From contig NZ_CVRP01000007.1 of the NCBI RefSeq assembly GCF_001261735.1, positions 1 to 64,000 of the forward strand: 64,000 nt of DNA, read 5' to 3'. A program made the translations under genes and the position numbers. How positions within the stretch are numbered: position 1 is the first letter of the stretch; each line of letters begins with the position of its first letter. The notes under the pieces are model-generated. The model worked only from the letters and a program-made list of their open reading frames with translations. It ran no database searches and had not been told where the DNA came from. Shown here in pieces: positions 27,181 through 35,613 of this stretch. This stretch comes from Dysgonomonas sp. BGC7. Its GTDB lineage: Bacteria; Bacteroidota; Bacteroidia; Bacteroidales; Dysgonomonadaceae.

Positions 27181-27220
27181 GATGAAATTGTGTTACTTTT
27201 GTCACCTTTTAGTTAAAAAG
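27181..27220 (+). promoter_or_regulatory. Promoter of the DUF6056 gene carrying a 24-base block shared with zwf
   Basis: -7 TACTTTTG is at 27194-27201. Bases 27195-27218 (from ACTTTTGTCACC through TTTTAGTTAAAA) are identical to the reverse complement of 43673-43696 upstream of zwf, and 34 of the 40 bases 27181-27220 match. The block covers the -7 region and the first bases of the predicted transcript, so it may be a shared operator or a shared transcript start. Confidence 0.7.
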
Positions 27221-27239
27221 AGAAACAGTATATTTAGAA

Positions 27240-28628
27240 ATGATTAAACAACAAGTAGATATAAAAGACGGAAGGAATGGTTATATGGATAGGGTATATA
27301 AGTGTTTCGAAGACCTCTCCTATTCTATTACAAATAATCCTAACGGGTTAAAAGTGTTATGGGCTATTATGGTCGTAGCTTCTTTCTCTTCTATTTTGTT
27401 TTTGAATATATTGACACCTCTTATCTCCGACGATTTTGCCTATCTGTTTATTTATAATGAGAATGTGAGAGTAGAATCAATAGGAGATATAATACAGTCT
27501 CAGATCAATCATTATTACCTGTGGGGAGGACGTAGTGTAGTTCATTTTATTGCGCAGGTGTTACTGTTATTGCCTCCTTGTATTGCCGATATTCTCAATT
27601 CGCTTATATATATAGGATATGTATTTCTTATTTATTGGCATGTAAAAGGAAATGGTAAAAATAGTGTTTCTCTATTCATGTTTATCAATCTTACGGTTTG
27701 GTTCTTTCAGCCTGTTTTGGGAGATACCGTTTTTTGGATTACCGGTTCAGCAAATTATTTGTGGGGAACTTTCTTTATATTGCTATTCTTATTGCCATTT
27801 CGCCTTTATAGAGATAGAAAGATAAATGTAGCCTCTAACATTATTATTTCGGTAGGAATGTTTATTCTTGGTATAATTGCCGGTTGGACCAACGAGAATA
27901 CAGCAGGGGCAATGATTCTCATAGCTTTCTTGTATATGTTTTATTTTTGTCGTAAGAAGTGGCTTATGCCTATTTGGGGTTATTGTGGTATAGTCGGCGC
28001 TATTATTGGGTTTGCTGTAATGATACTAGCTCCCGGAAATTTTGAAAGAGCAGGAGAGGGGGGGCTTAGCTTCTTTTTACTAGCCTATCGGGTCTTTAAT
28101 GCTACTTTGACTTTTTTTTACTACTGCGGCCCTCTTATTATGGTCTGTGTTGTAGTATTTATCCTGTCTTATCATTACAATAAGAATAGGGAGGGCGAAG
28201 TGAAAGATACTTTGGTACGTACGCTTATTTATTATATAGCAGCTGTGGCGGCTGTGTATGCTATGTTATTGTCTCCTACGTTCCCAAGAAGAGCCTTGTT
28301 CGGGGTTGTTTCATTTTTAATTATAGGGGTAGGTATATTGGTTTATACTATTGATTATAGTAATCGTTTCTTGAGACAAATAAGAAATTCAGTATTGATT
28401 ATTGGCACAATAGGGTTCTTCTTTACATTTTATCTGGCTTCAAAAGAAATTAATACATATAGGCAAATTCTTTTAGAAAGAAACATCCTTATAGAAAATA
28501 CAATAGAATCGGGCGGAAATTACTGCGAATTTGAACGTTACGATGGAGGTATTTATATACATGGGGAAGATCCGTTCTCCGAAAAACTGATGAGTAGATA
28601 TTATGGAATAACTATAAAATTGAAATAG
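27240..28628 (+). CDS. DUF6056-family polytopic membrane protein
   Basis: A 462-residue protein with a cytoplasmic N-terminus of about 40 residues and 10-12 predicted membrane helices. It has the family features LISDDFAY near 60, YYLWGGRSVVHF near 92-103, WITGSANYLWG near 165, TNENTAGAM near 212 and APGNFERAG near 262. The acidic DD in the first loop and the topology recall GT-C-type membrane glycosyltransferases, but catalysis is not proven for DUF6056. It has its own promoter and converges on the LysE-type gene with only four bases between the stop codons. Its promoter region is nearly the same as that of zwf. Confidence 0.8.
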   Translation: MIKQQVDIKDGRNGYMDRVYKCFEDLSYSITNNPNGLKVLWAIMVVASFSSILFLNILTPLISDDFAYLFIYNENVRVESIGDIIQSQINHYYLWGGRSVVHFIAQVLLLLPPCIADILNSLIYIGYVFLIYWHVKGNGKNSVSLFMFINLTVWFFQPVLGDTVFWITGSANYLWGTFFILLFLLPFRLYRDRKINVASNIIISVGMFILGIIAGWTNENTAGAMILIAFLYMFYFCRKKWLMPIWGYCGIVGAIIGFAVMILAPGNFERAGEGGLSFFLLAYRVFNATLTFFYYCGPLIMVCVVVFILSYHYNKNREGEVKDTLVRTLIYYIAAVAAVYAMLLSPTFPRRALFGVVSFLIIGVGILVYTIDYSNRFLRQIRNSVLIIGTIGFFFTFYLASKEINTYRQILLERNILIENTIESGGNYCEFERYDGGIYIHGEDPFSEKLMSRYYGITIKLK

Positions 28629-28632
28629 AATA

Positions 28633-29283
28633 TCAGAAGATATCTATTCCCATAAGTGATCCTGTTATTATACCAGCCACGCCCAAACCTATTAAAAGAA
28701 GTCCTATTATTCGATTGAATATTTGTAGTCCTCTCGGGTTAAATCTTGTTCTCAGTTTATTCACTATATATGTAACAAGTAGCCACCAAAGGAATGCCCC
28801 TATTCCGATGAAGAAAATAGTGATGAGGTCATAACCAAAAGGCTTTTCTGAATCTATCACATTGAACCGTGCAAATAGGGCTATGTATAAAAATAAAGTG
28901 GCTATATTAGATATGGTGAGTATAAATGAAGAAATGAACACTTTCCAGAATGAAGTAGTTTTCTCTTTTAGTTTAGTAAGGTTCTTTGAGGGGTTTTTAT
29001 TGAATACAAAGTATCCGAATACGATCAAGACTATACTTCCTACAACCTTTAATGGACCTTCATGCTGTTGTATAAATTCGGTACTGAATCCTAAGCCCAA
29101 GGCAGCAATAATAGCTAGTAGTGCTATGACCATGTCGCCTACAACAGCACCAATACCAGTGAATAGTCCGTGCTTTTTTCCCTCGTTGAGGGTTCGCTGA
29201 ATACACAGCATTCCCACAGGTCCCATAGGGGCGGAAGATAAAAAACCAATAAATAATCCTTTTATAATGATATATACCATCAA
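28633..29283 (-). CDS. LysE-family exporter
   Basis: A 216-residue membrane protein with six predicted helices. The family signature APMGPVGMLCIQRTLNEGKKHG lies near residues 17-38, followed by GIGAVVGDM. LysE/RhtB proteins export amino acids or related small molecules; the substrate is not predictable here. A -7 box lies about 70 bases upstream on the minus strand. It converges on the DUF6056 gene. Confidence 0.87.
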   Translation of the reverse strand: MMVYIIIKGLFIGFLSSAPMGPVGMLCIQRTLNEGKKHGLFTGIGAVVGDMVIALLAIIAALGLGFSTEFIQQHEGPLKVVGSIVLIVFGYFVFNKNPSKNLTKLKEKTTSFWKVFISSFILTISNIATLFLYIALFARFNVIDSEKPFGYDLITIFFIGIGAFLWWLLVTYIVNKLRTRFNPRGLQIFNRIIGLLLIGLGVAGIITGSLMGIDIF

Positions 29284-29354
29284 CCTATTTTTTCAGCAAC
29301 TGCTTTTTCAAGGTATGAAATAGTTTTATACAAAAACAGACGCATATAGAGTCA

Positions 29355-29362
29355 CAAAGATA
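29355..29362 (-). promoter_or_regulatory. -7 box of the LysE-type gene
   Basis: CAAAGATA on the plus strand reads TATCTTTG on the minus strand, about 70 bases upstream of the start at 29283. The rest of 29284-29490 is AT-rich and shows nothing else I can name. Confidence 0.5.
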
Positions 29363-29494
29363 ACATCAAAATCCCATAAAATGGTACGATGAATAGTAAA
29401 AGGGAAAGAGTCGTTAAGTATTTTTAATTTAACAGATCTATTCTGTTAACTAAATTACACTGATTTGCCAAACTCTATAGCTATAGGAGAATGT

Positions 29495-29549
29495 AAAAAA
29501 ATACACAGTCAAAGATTCTCTTTAGAGAGAGTAATACTTTGACTGTGTA
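29495..29549 (-). terminator. Intrinsic terminator after the DUF4270 gene
   Basis: A 13-base perfect inverted repeat (29502-29514 with 29537-29549) with a 22-base loop. On the minus strand it is followed by a T-run (plus-strand A-run at 29495-29501). Confidence 0.8.
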
Positions 29550-29579
29550 CTTTATGTTTAATAATGATTCTTGTCTGTC

Positions 29580-30983
29580 TTATTTTCGACTATTATATTG
29601 GCTGAATATAAGAGACATTCTCATGTTTTCTGTGTCGGTTCTCAATATAGCAGATGTTGGAGCCATCATATTGTATATGTCTGCAACGATCGGATTGGAA
29701 GAAGTTGAAGATTCTGAATAAGAGACAGATATAGGAATTAGCAGATAATGCAAATCCGGTAGCTGTTCCTGATCTTTAAATTTGTCTGTATAGTAATTTA
29801 CTATAGTTGCTATATTGCCTAAATTATAGGTGTTGTTAGATGTAGTTCTGTCAATCTTAAAACTTGTAAGATTATCATACTTCTTCCTGTTGAAGAAGAA
29901 ATTAGGTAGTGAATCTTTATTTATCAGAAGTAGACTCGACGGTCGGGCAAGCCCAGACTTTGTTTCTTCTTCTGTATACCCTTTTATTTTCAGTGCAGCT
30001 GAGTTTATAGTAAAGCTTTGGTTATTGTTCATTTTCTTTTTAGCTGCATCTTTTATCTCTTGCAATGGAATTGTAATTTGAGTGTATACTCCTGCCGGAG
30101 TTTTCAAATAAGTCTTCGTGTCCTTATCTTCTTTTAGCTTTTCCAGCACTGATGCCGAATTTTTAATGCGGTTCATCTGAATTACTTCCGGAGTTACAGG
30201 TAAATTGAATTTACCGACTACAGCAGAGTCTCCTGTATTTGCATTGTTTCTTATATGATAAGTGTAATAGATATTCAAGTCGGTAGCTGCGGTATTAATA
30301 ATGCTGCCTGTACCAAAATTAGTAGTGACGTATACTCCTTTGAAGAACTCTTTCAAGGTTTCAGAGTTTGTAAATGTACCTTTGTTCTCTGACCATTCTT
30401 TATAGAATCTCTTTCCTAACTTTACATCTAGCTCTGTAGATAATTGCTTAACATAAGTGCTCGAATATGATACATAGGGTAGATCTTTAATCGTATAAAT
30501 ACTTTGACCTAAAACCTTAGTCATATCACAATATTTTTCAGGATTTATGTTTGTGAAGAAAAATGGTTTCAAAGAAGACGTTACTTCATAAACAGAAACC
30601 CCCATAGGGGAAATCGTGTCTCCCAGAAAAGATGAGAATTTTGTATCTAAAAATACTGAATCTATTGTAATAGGTGTGTCTTCTTCTGATGTATTTTGTT
30701 CGAAATAAGCATTCTTGCAATAGAATTCACATAGATAATCTGACTTTATTTTGCCAAATATCGGATCTATATATTCACCGAGGATCCCATAGACGGTACG
30801 TGCATATATAGAATCGTCGAATAATACGGTTTCTGCCTTGATAGTTAGGGTATCTGCTCCTACCGATATACCATCTCCGTCAGGTTGTATGCTTAATCCG
30901 GTGCTGTTCAGATCGTCATTACAAGCTATAAAGATGATCGAAAGTGAGGCTATTGCCAGCGTTAAAAGAGTTTTAATTTTCAT
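29580..30983 (-). CDS. DUF4270 lipoprotein
   Basis: A 467-residue predicted lipoprotein: signal peptide MKIKTLLTLAIASLSIIFIAC with the lipid-modified Cys near 21, then NDDLNSTGLSIQPDGD and a beta-rich body with a DPIFGKIKSDYLCEFY segment, typical of DUF4270. No function is established for the family. It is downstream of the half-length glycogen-synthase-like gene on the same strand (97 bases apart), and the same pair lies beside panC in other Bacteroidales. A strong terminator closes the unit. Confidence 0.85.
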   Translation of the reverse strand: MKIKTLLTLAIASLSIIFIACNDDLNSTGLSIQPDGDGISVGADTLTIKAETVLFDDSIYARTVYGILGEYIDPIFGKIKSDYLCEFYCKNAYFEQNTSEEDTPITIDSVFLDTKFSSFLGDTISPMGVSVYEVTSSLKPFFFTNINPEKYCDMTKVLGQSIYTIKDLPYVSYSSTYVKQLSTELDVKLGKRFYKEWSENKGTFTNSETLKEFFKGVYVTTNFGTGSIINTAATDLNIYYTYHIRNNANTGDSAVVGKFNLPVTPEVIQMNRIKNSASVLEKLKEDKDTKTYLKTPAGVYTQITIPLQEIKDAAKKKMNNNQSFTINSAALKIKGYTEEETKSGLARPSSLLLINKDSLPNFFFNRKKYDNLTSFKIDRTTSNNTYNLGNIATIVNYYTDKFKDQEQLPDLHYLLIPISVSYSESSTSSNPIVADIYNMMAPTSAILRTDTENMRMSLIFSQYNSRK

Positions 30984-31080
30984 TCAAATTAATGTTAAAT
31001 CAATTTTAGGGCTCAAATATCCCAAAAAATACGGCTTACAAAGAATAAAACAGTATTTTTCTGATTTTATTTTAGATACT

Positions 31081-31887
31081 TTAAAGATTCTGGTAAAAAT
31101 TATTGATAGCATCTACAGATTCTTCTACTCCGCCGTTGTATGGTAAATAGTTTTTCCCCGATTTATTAACGTAGTCTAGTACGTTTTTATTTATTTCCGG
31201 TTCACATTGAATTACCCCATCAGCGTATTTAACGGCAAAGTTAGAAAGTGTTTCGAAATCTACAACATCTTTTAAGTCTGAGAGGCTTTTATCCTTTATC
31301 CCATCAAACTTAAGTTTGTCAAGAAAGCCTTTGTCGAAAGGTTGCTTAAAGTCATCGTTGTATAAGGAATATACTACTTTCGAATTTTTGAAGCAGGGAT
31401 CGTCTGCATAAGCAGTTTTTATATACAGTCCGGTCAGAGCTGTCATCCATCCATGACAATCTATAACATCCGGTATCCATCTTAATTTCTTTATTGTTTC
31501 CAATACTCCGCGTACATAGAATATGCTTCGTTCGTCATTGTCGGCGAACTCAACACCTTTATCATCAGCAACGGCATGTTTCCTTTTGAAATAATCATCA
31601 TTGTCGATAAAGTATATTTGCATTCTAGCTGCCTGAATAGAAGCTACTTTTATGATTAGAGGGTGATCTGTGTCATCAATGATAAGGTTCATTCCCGAAA
31701 GGCGGATTACTTCATGTAATTGATTCCTTCTTTCGTTTATGTTTCCAAATTTTGGCATGAAGGTTCTTATTTCCTGGCCTTTTTCCTGTATAGCTTGTGG
31801 CAAGTATCTGCAATTTATTGAAATTGGTGACTCTGGTAAATAAGGAGTGATCTCCTGCGTAATGTATAAAATCTTTTTCGTACTCAT
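31081..31887 (-). CDS. Glycogen/starch-synthase-like protein, GT5 N-terminal domain only
   Basis: A 268-residue protein that matches the N-terminal Rossmann half of GT5 glycogen synthases: ILYITQEITPYLPES at the start, CRYLPQAIQEKGQEIRTFMPKFG, and DVIDCHGWMTALTGLYIK near 140-157. Full glycogen synthases have about 480 residues and a second Rossmann domain with the nucleotide-sugar site. That half is absent here, and the frame ends cleanly. The KxGG motif near the N-terminus of true synthases is not visible, so glucosyl transfer is doubtful. A short protein of this type beside DUF4270 and panC is known in Bacteroides, so this is not a recent truncation. Role unknown. Confidence 0.75.
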   Translation of the reverse strand: MSTKKILYITQEITPYLPESPISINCRYLPQAIQEKGQEIRTFMPKFGNINERRNQLHEVIRLSGMNLIIDDTDHPLIIKVASIQAARMQIYFIDNDDYFKRKHAVADDKGVEFADNDERSIFYVRGVLETIKKLRWIPDVIDCHGWMTALTGLYIKTAYADDPCFKNSKVVYSLYNDDFKQPFDKGFLDKLKFDGIKDKSLSDLKDVVDFETLSNFAVKYADGVIQCEPEINKNVLDYVNKSGKNYLPYNGGVEESVDAINNFYQNL

Positions 31888-31927
31888 TTATTTATTTCTC
31901 GATTATTCCATTATATATTTGGACGTA

Positions 31928-31962
31928 CAAAGATAATAAAAAAAAATCTTGTTTTTTGCAAA
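31928..31962 (-). promoter_or_regulatory. Promoter of the GT5-like/DUF4270 unit
   Basis: Read on the minus strand: TTTG (complement of 31959-31962), a 23-base spacer, and TATCTTTG (complement of 31928-31935), about 40 bases before the start codon at 31887. The spacer is a little long. Confidence 0.5.
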
Positions 31963-32117
31963 CTTTACCTCTCAAAATCTAGTGTTTACTCTTTTTTAGA
32001 GCTTTGGTGTTTGTGTTGTCGTAATATTTTCGTTAAATTTTGAAACAAAAAGAAACTATTGTTTCGAGTTTCCACAAATATTTAGTTGCTTTGTATCCGC
32101 TTTTATTATATAGATAA

Positions 32118-32966
32118 ATGATCTTAGTAAAAACAGCAAAAGAGGTGCAAAGTGTTGTTGCATCTTTGCATCTGGAAGGTAAAACAATAGGCTTTGTTCC
32201 TACAATGGGGGCTTTGCATGAAGGGCACCTGTCCCTGGTAAAACAATGTATTGCAGATAATAATGCTTGCGTTGTCAGTATTTTTGTCAATCCCACACAG
32301 TTTAATAACAAAGAAGATTTAGAGAAGTATCCAAGAACTCTCGATCGTGATTGTGAACTACTTAGTAAAGCTGGGGTGGATATTGTATTTGCACCCGGAG
32401 TGGAAGATGTTTATCCGGAGCCTGATATGCGGCAATTCGATTTCGGACAGATTGATAAAGTGATGGAGGGTGTACATCGTCCCGGACACTTCAATGGAGT
32501 GGCACAGGTTGTCAGTCGTCTGTTTGATATAGTTAAACCGGATAAAGCATATTTTGGACAAAAAGACTTTCAACAGTTGGCTATAATAAGAGCTATGGTA
32601 AAACAACTGGGTTTACCTGTTCAGATAGTTCCTATGCCAATAATGCGTGAGGCTAGCGGTCTGGCGCTGAGTAGCAGAAACGAACGTCTGACAAATGATC
32701 AAAAGGAGATTGCTGTTAATATATCCAAGGTGCTTTTCGAAAGCCGTGAATGGATGGCAGATTGTACTGTAGAAGAAGTTGTCGAAAAAGTAGTAAGTAA
32801 ACTGAACTCTATTGAAGAATTAGAAGTCGAATATTATGAAATTGTAGATGGATATACACTACAGTCTCTTGCCAATTGGAATTCTTCTTATGTCGTGGGT
32901 TGTATTGCTGTTTATTGTGGCAATGTTCGTTTGATTGATAATGTAGTATATAAGGCGAATAGCTAA
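32118..32966 (+). CDS. panC: Pantothenate synthetase
   Basis: A 282-residue enzyme that joins pantoate and beta-alanine with [17 protein letters not shown] (near 28-41, HxGH adenylate site), SIFVNPTQF (near 54-62), [14 protein letters not shown] (near 147-160) and SSRNERL (near 191) are all present. It is divergent from the GT5-like gene and 16 bases before panD, so beta-alanine made by PanD feeds directly into this step. Confidence 0.96.
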   Translation: MILVKTAKEVQSVVASLHLEGKTIGFVPTMGALHEGHLSLVKQCIADNNACVVSIFVNPTQFNNKEDLEKYPRTLDRDCELLSKAGVDIVFAPGVEDVYPEPDMRQFDFGQIDKVMEGVHRPGHFNGVAQVVSRLFDIVKPDKAYFGQKDFQQLAIIRAMVKQLGLPVQIVPMPIMREASGLALSSRNERLTNDQKEIAVNISKVLFESREWMADCTVEEVVEKVVSKLNSIEELEVEYYEIVDGYTLQSLANWNSSYVVGCIAVYCGNVRLIDNVVYKANS

Positions 32967-32982
32967 AATAGGAAATAAAAGT

Positions 32983-33336
32983 ATGATAATAGAAGTTGTA
33001 AAATCAAAGTTGCATCGTGTCACTGTAACTGAAGCCAACTTAAACTACATAGGTAGTATCACGATAGACGAAGACCTGATGGACGCTGTAAACCTGATAG
33101 AAGGGGAAAAAGTGCAGATCGTAAACAACAATAATGGCGAACGTTTAGAGACCTATATTATAAAAGGCGAGCGTGGTTCTGGTGCTATATGCCTGAATGG
33201 TGCTGCCGCCCGTAAAGTTCAGCCGGGGGATATTGTCATAATAATGTCGTATGCTCAGATGGACTTTGAAAAAGCTAAAAAGTTTAAACCTTGGGTAGCT
33301 TTTCCTGATACAAAAACAAATAAACTGATTAAATAA
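32983..33336 (+). CDS. panD: Aspartate 1-decarboxylase proenzyme
   Basis: A 117-residue proenzyme that cleaves itself at Gly24-Ser25 (in YIGSITID) to form the pyruvoyl cofactor and then makes beta-alanine from aspartate. [10 protein letters not shown] near the N-terminus and Asn-Gly-Ala-Ala (LNGAAAR) near 70-76 are typical. It is in an operon with panC. Confidence 0.96.
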   Translation: MIIEVVKSKLHRVTVTEANLNYIGSITIDEDLMDAVNLIEGEKVQIVNNNNGERLETYIIKGERGSGAICLNGAAARKVQPGDIVIIMSYAQMDFEKAKKFKPWVAFPDTKTNKLIK

Positions 33337-33390
33337 AACTATACATCTAACCTGCTGATAACTGCTGGTTGGTAGTTATTAGCTCATATT

Positions 33391-34746
33391 ATGCATTCAT
33401 ATTCGTATAAAGATATATGGAGGGTAAGTGTTCCCATCATGCTGGGATTGCTCGCTCAAAATATTGTTCAACTTACCGGAACTTTTTTTCTTGGTCATGT
33501 TTCCGATCCTAGTCAGCCGGGTATAGCAGGTATATACCAAAGTGCTTCCGGATTGGCAGGTATCTATTATGTGGCTATATTCACCATTTGCTTTGGATTT
33601 AGTATTGGTGGACAGATTATGATTAGTCGCCGTAATGGTGAAAAGAATTATGATAAGATAGGAAGCATTGTGATACAGGGTATTATTTTTCTTCAGATTT
33701 TTGCTCTCATTCTTTTCTTTCTGTCTGGCTTTTTAGCAGACAACGTTCTGTCAATGTTCATGAAATCTCCCAAGATTTATGCGGCCACAGAGGCTTATCT
33801 CTCGTGGCGAGTTTATGGTTTCTTTTTTGCTGCCATCAATGTCATGTTCAGGGCTTTTTATGTTGGAATAGCTCGAACAAAGGTTCTTACGTTCAATGCT
33901 ATTGCAATGGCAGTTATAAATGTAATAGGTGACTATTTACTCATATTCGGTAATTTGGGTTTTCCTAAACTGGGTATTGAGGGTGCGGCGATTGCCGCGG
34001 TGTTGTCAGAGATTGCTTCTGTATTGTTTTTTGCGATATACACATTTGCTACTATCGACTTTAAGAAATATGGATTTGTAAAAATGAGATTTAAGATGTC
34101 GATAATAAAAAGTATTCTTAATATCTCATCGTTCACTATGTTGCAATACCTGATTTCGATGTCAACATGGTTTGTCTTCTTTGTTGCTGTTGAGCAACAC
34201 TCCGAAGATGCTCTTAAAATTACAAATCTGGTTCGAAGCCTCTATCTTGTATATTTTATTCCAATGAATGCTTTAGCTACTACGGCTAACACATTGGTGG
34301 GTAACACAATGGGGATGGGAAATATAAAGGGGGTTATACCGCTTGTCAAGCGGATATGTGTGCTTAATCTGGCTATTATTCTTGTTATGGTTGTAGCTAC
34401 GCTCGTTTCACCCGAATTTTGGATATCTATTATTGCACCCAGAGATGAAGTTTCTATTATAGCAGATACGGTCTTGCCTCTTATTGTATTGCTGTTTTCT
34501 CTACCAATATCTTCTCTAAGTATTGTTATATTTAGTTCTATATCGGGAACCGGCAATACGAGGGCCGCACTTATTCTTGAGATGATCACAATGGTTATAT
34601 ATATACTGGCTATGTTTTGGATTGTAATCTATAAACAGATGTCTGTGGCTTGGTGTTGGACTGTAGAATATTTTTATTGGGGACCTCTGCTTGTCTTTTC
34701 TATTATATATCTTTCACGTGCCAAATGGCAAAATAAAAGGATATAA
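33391..34746 (+). CDS. MATE-family efflux transporter
   Basis: A 451-residue membrane protein with about 12 helices in two related halves. The first half begins DIWRVSVPIMLGLLAQNIVQLTGTFFLGHVSD, the usual MATE opening, and the second half repeats the pattern near 240. MATE pumps export cationic drugs and metabolites by Na+ or H+ antiport. It follows panD by 54 bases and may be co-transcribed. The substrate is not predictable. Confidence 0.88.
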   Translation: MHSYSYKDIWRVSVPIMLGLLAQNIVQLTGTFFLGHVSDPSQPGIAGIYQSASGLAGIYYVAIFTICFGFSIGGQIMISRRNGEKNYDKIGSIVIQGIIFLQIFALILFFLSGFLADNVLSMFMKSPKIYAATEAYLSWRVYGFFFAAINVMFRAFYVGIARTKVLTFNAIAMAVINVIGDYLLIFGNLGFPKLGIEGAAIAAVLSEIASVLFFAIYTFATIDFKKYGFVKMRFKMSIIKSILNISSFTMLQYLISMSTWFVFFVAVEQHSEDALKITNLVRSLYLVYFIPMNALATTANTLVGNTMGMGNIKGVIPLVKRICVLNLAIILVMVVATLVSPEFWISIIAPRDEVSIIADTVLPLIVLLFSLPISSLSIVIFSSISGTGNTRAALILEMITMVIYILAMFWIVIYKQMSVAWCWTVEYFYWGPLLVFSIIYLSRAKWQNKRI

Positions 34747-34768
34747 GGGTTGTAGGTAAAATCGGAGA

Positions 34769-35482
34769 TTATAGTTTTAAATAGAAGTCTTTGACCAATT
34801 CTGTGAATTCATCAGAATAAATATGACGGCTTTCTTCTATTGTAAGACTATTCTCTTGAATAGAGGTTTGGTTTTTTGATATCTCTAGTAGAATGCGTTT
34901 AGGTTGAGAGCTTGATGTTGGATAAACATTCGTTGCTTTATTTATAAACAGGTTATTCAGTTTTGCTATGTCAAGTATTGCTCTTTTGTATTCGTAAGGA
35001 TATATCAAGGATAGTTTACCATTGTTGTTGAGTAGCTTAGCGGATGCTTTTAGTAAGTCATTTATACTCAAAGTGTCGTCGTGTCTGGCCAAAGATCTTT
35101 GGTTGTCAGGTGATTTTAAGGATTCTGCGAAAAAAGGAGGGTTTGAGACTATGATATCATATTTCTTCTCGTATTTCTCAGCAAATTCCTGTACGGAGCA
35201 TTGAGTGCATTTTATCTGAGTCGCAAAAGGAGAGTTTTTTATATTGTCTTTTGCTTGGGCTATAGCATCTATCTCAATGTCAATAGCATCTATAGTGATA
35301 TTGCTATTTCTCTGAGCTATCATTAATGAGATTAGTCCCGTGCCTGTGCCTATGTCTAAAGCTGTTTTTGCATCAGAAATATCTGTCCATGCACCTAGTA
35401 GTACACCGTCTGTACCTACTTTCATTGCACAACGATCATGATAAACTGTAAACTGTTTGAAATGGAAAAACGGATTTGGCAT
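34769..35482 (-). CDS. trmN6: tRNA1(Val) (adenine37-N6)-methyltransferase
   Basis: A 237-residue SAM-dependent methyltransferase. FHFKQFTVYHDRCAMKVGTDGVLLGAW at the start is the TrmN6/YfiC signature, followed by DIGTGTGLISLMIAQR (SAM-binding motif I, near 40-55) and VSNPPFF (near 112-118, the catalytic NPPF). It methylates A37 of tRNA1(Val). It converges on the MATE gene and is divergent from lon. Confidence 0.9.
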   Translation of the reverse strand: MPNPFFHFKQFTVYHDRCAMKVGTDGVLLGAWTDISDAKTALDIGTGTGLISLMIAQRNSNITIDAIDIEIDAIAQAKDNIKNSPFATQIKCTQCSVQEFAEKYEKKYDIIVSNPPFFAESLKSPDNQRSLARHDDTLSINDLLKASAKLLNNNGKLSLIYPYEYKRAILDIAKLNNLFINKATNVYPTSSSQPKRILLEISKNQTSIQENSLTIEESRHIYSDEFTELVKDFYLKL

Positions 35483-35613
35483 ATAAGCAGAACTATTTGT
35501 CTGTTTTTAATGGCACGAATTTTGTTATATTAAAGCAAAGTTAGTTATAATTCTGTACTTTTACAGTCCTTTAAAATATAAAGGATAGAATCCAATAAAA
35601 GAGGATAAAGATT

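Noticed and set aside
29284-29494. Possible gene in the 296-base gap upstream of the LysE-type gene
   Set aside because: No open frame with a plausible protein; only a -7 box and the terminator of the neighbouring gene are supported.
31081-31887. GT5 gene as a recently truncated pseudogene
   Set aside because: The frame is intact with promoter and normal stop, there is no remnant of the second half in the adjacent sequence, and similar short genes are known beside panC in Bacteroides.
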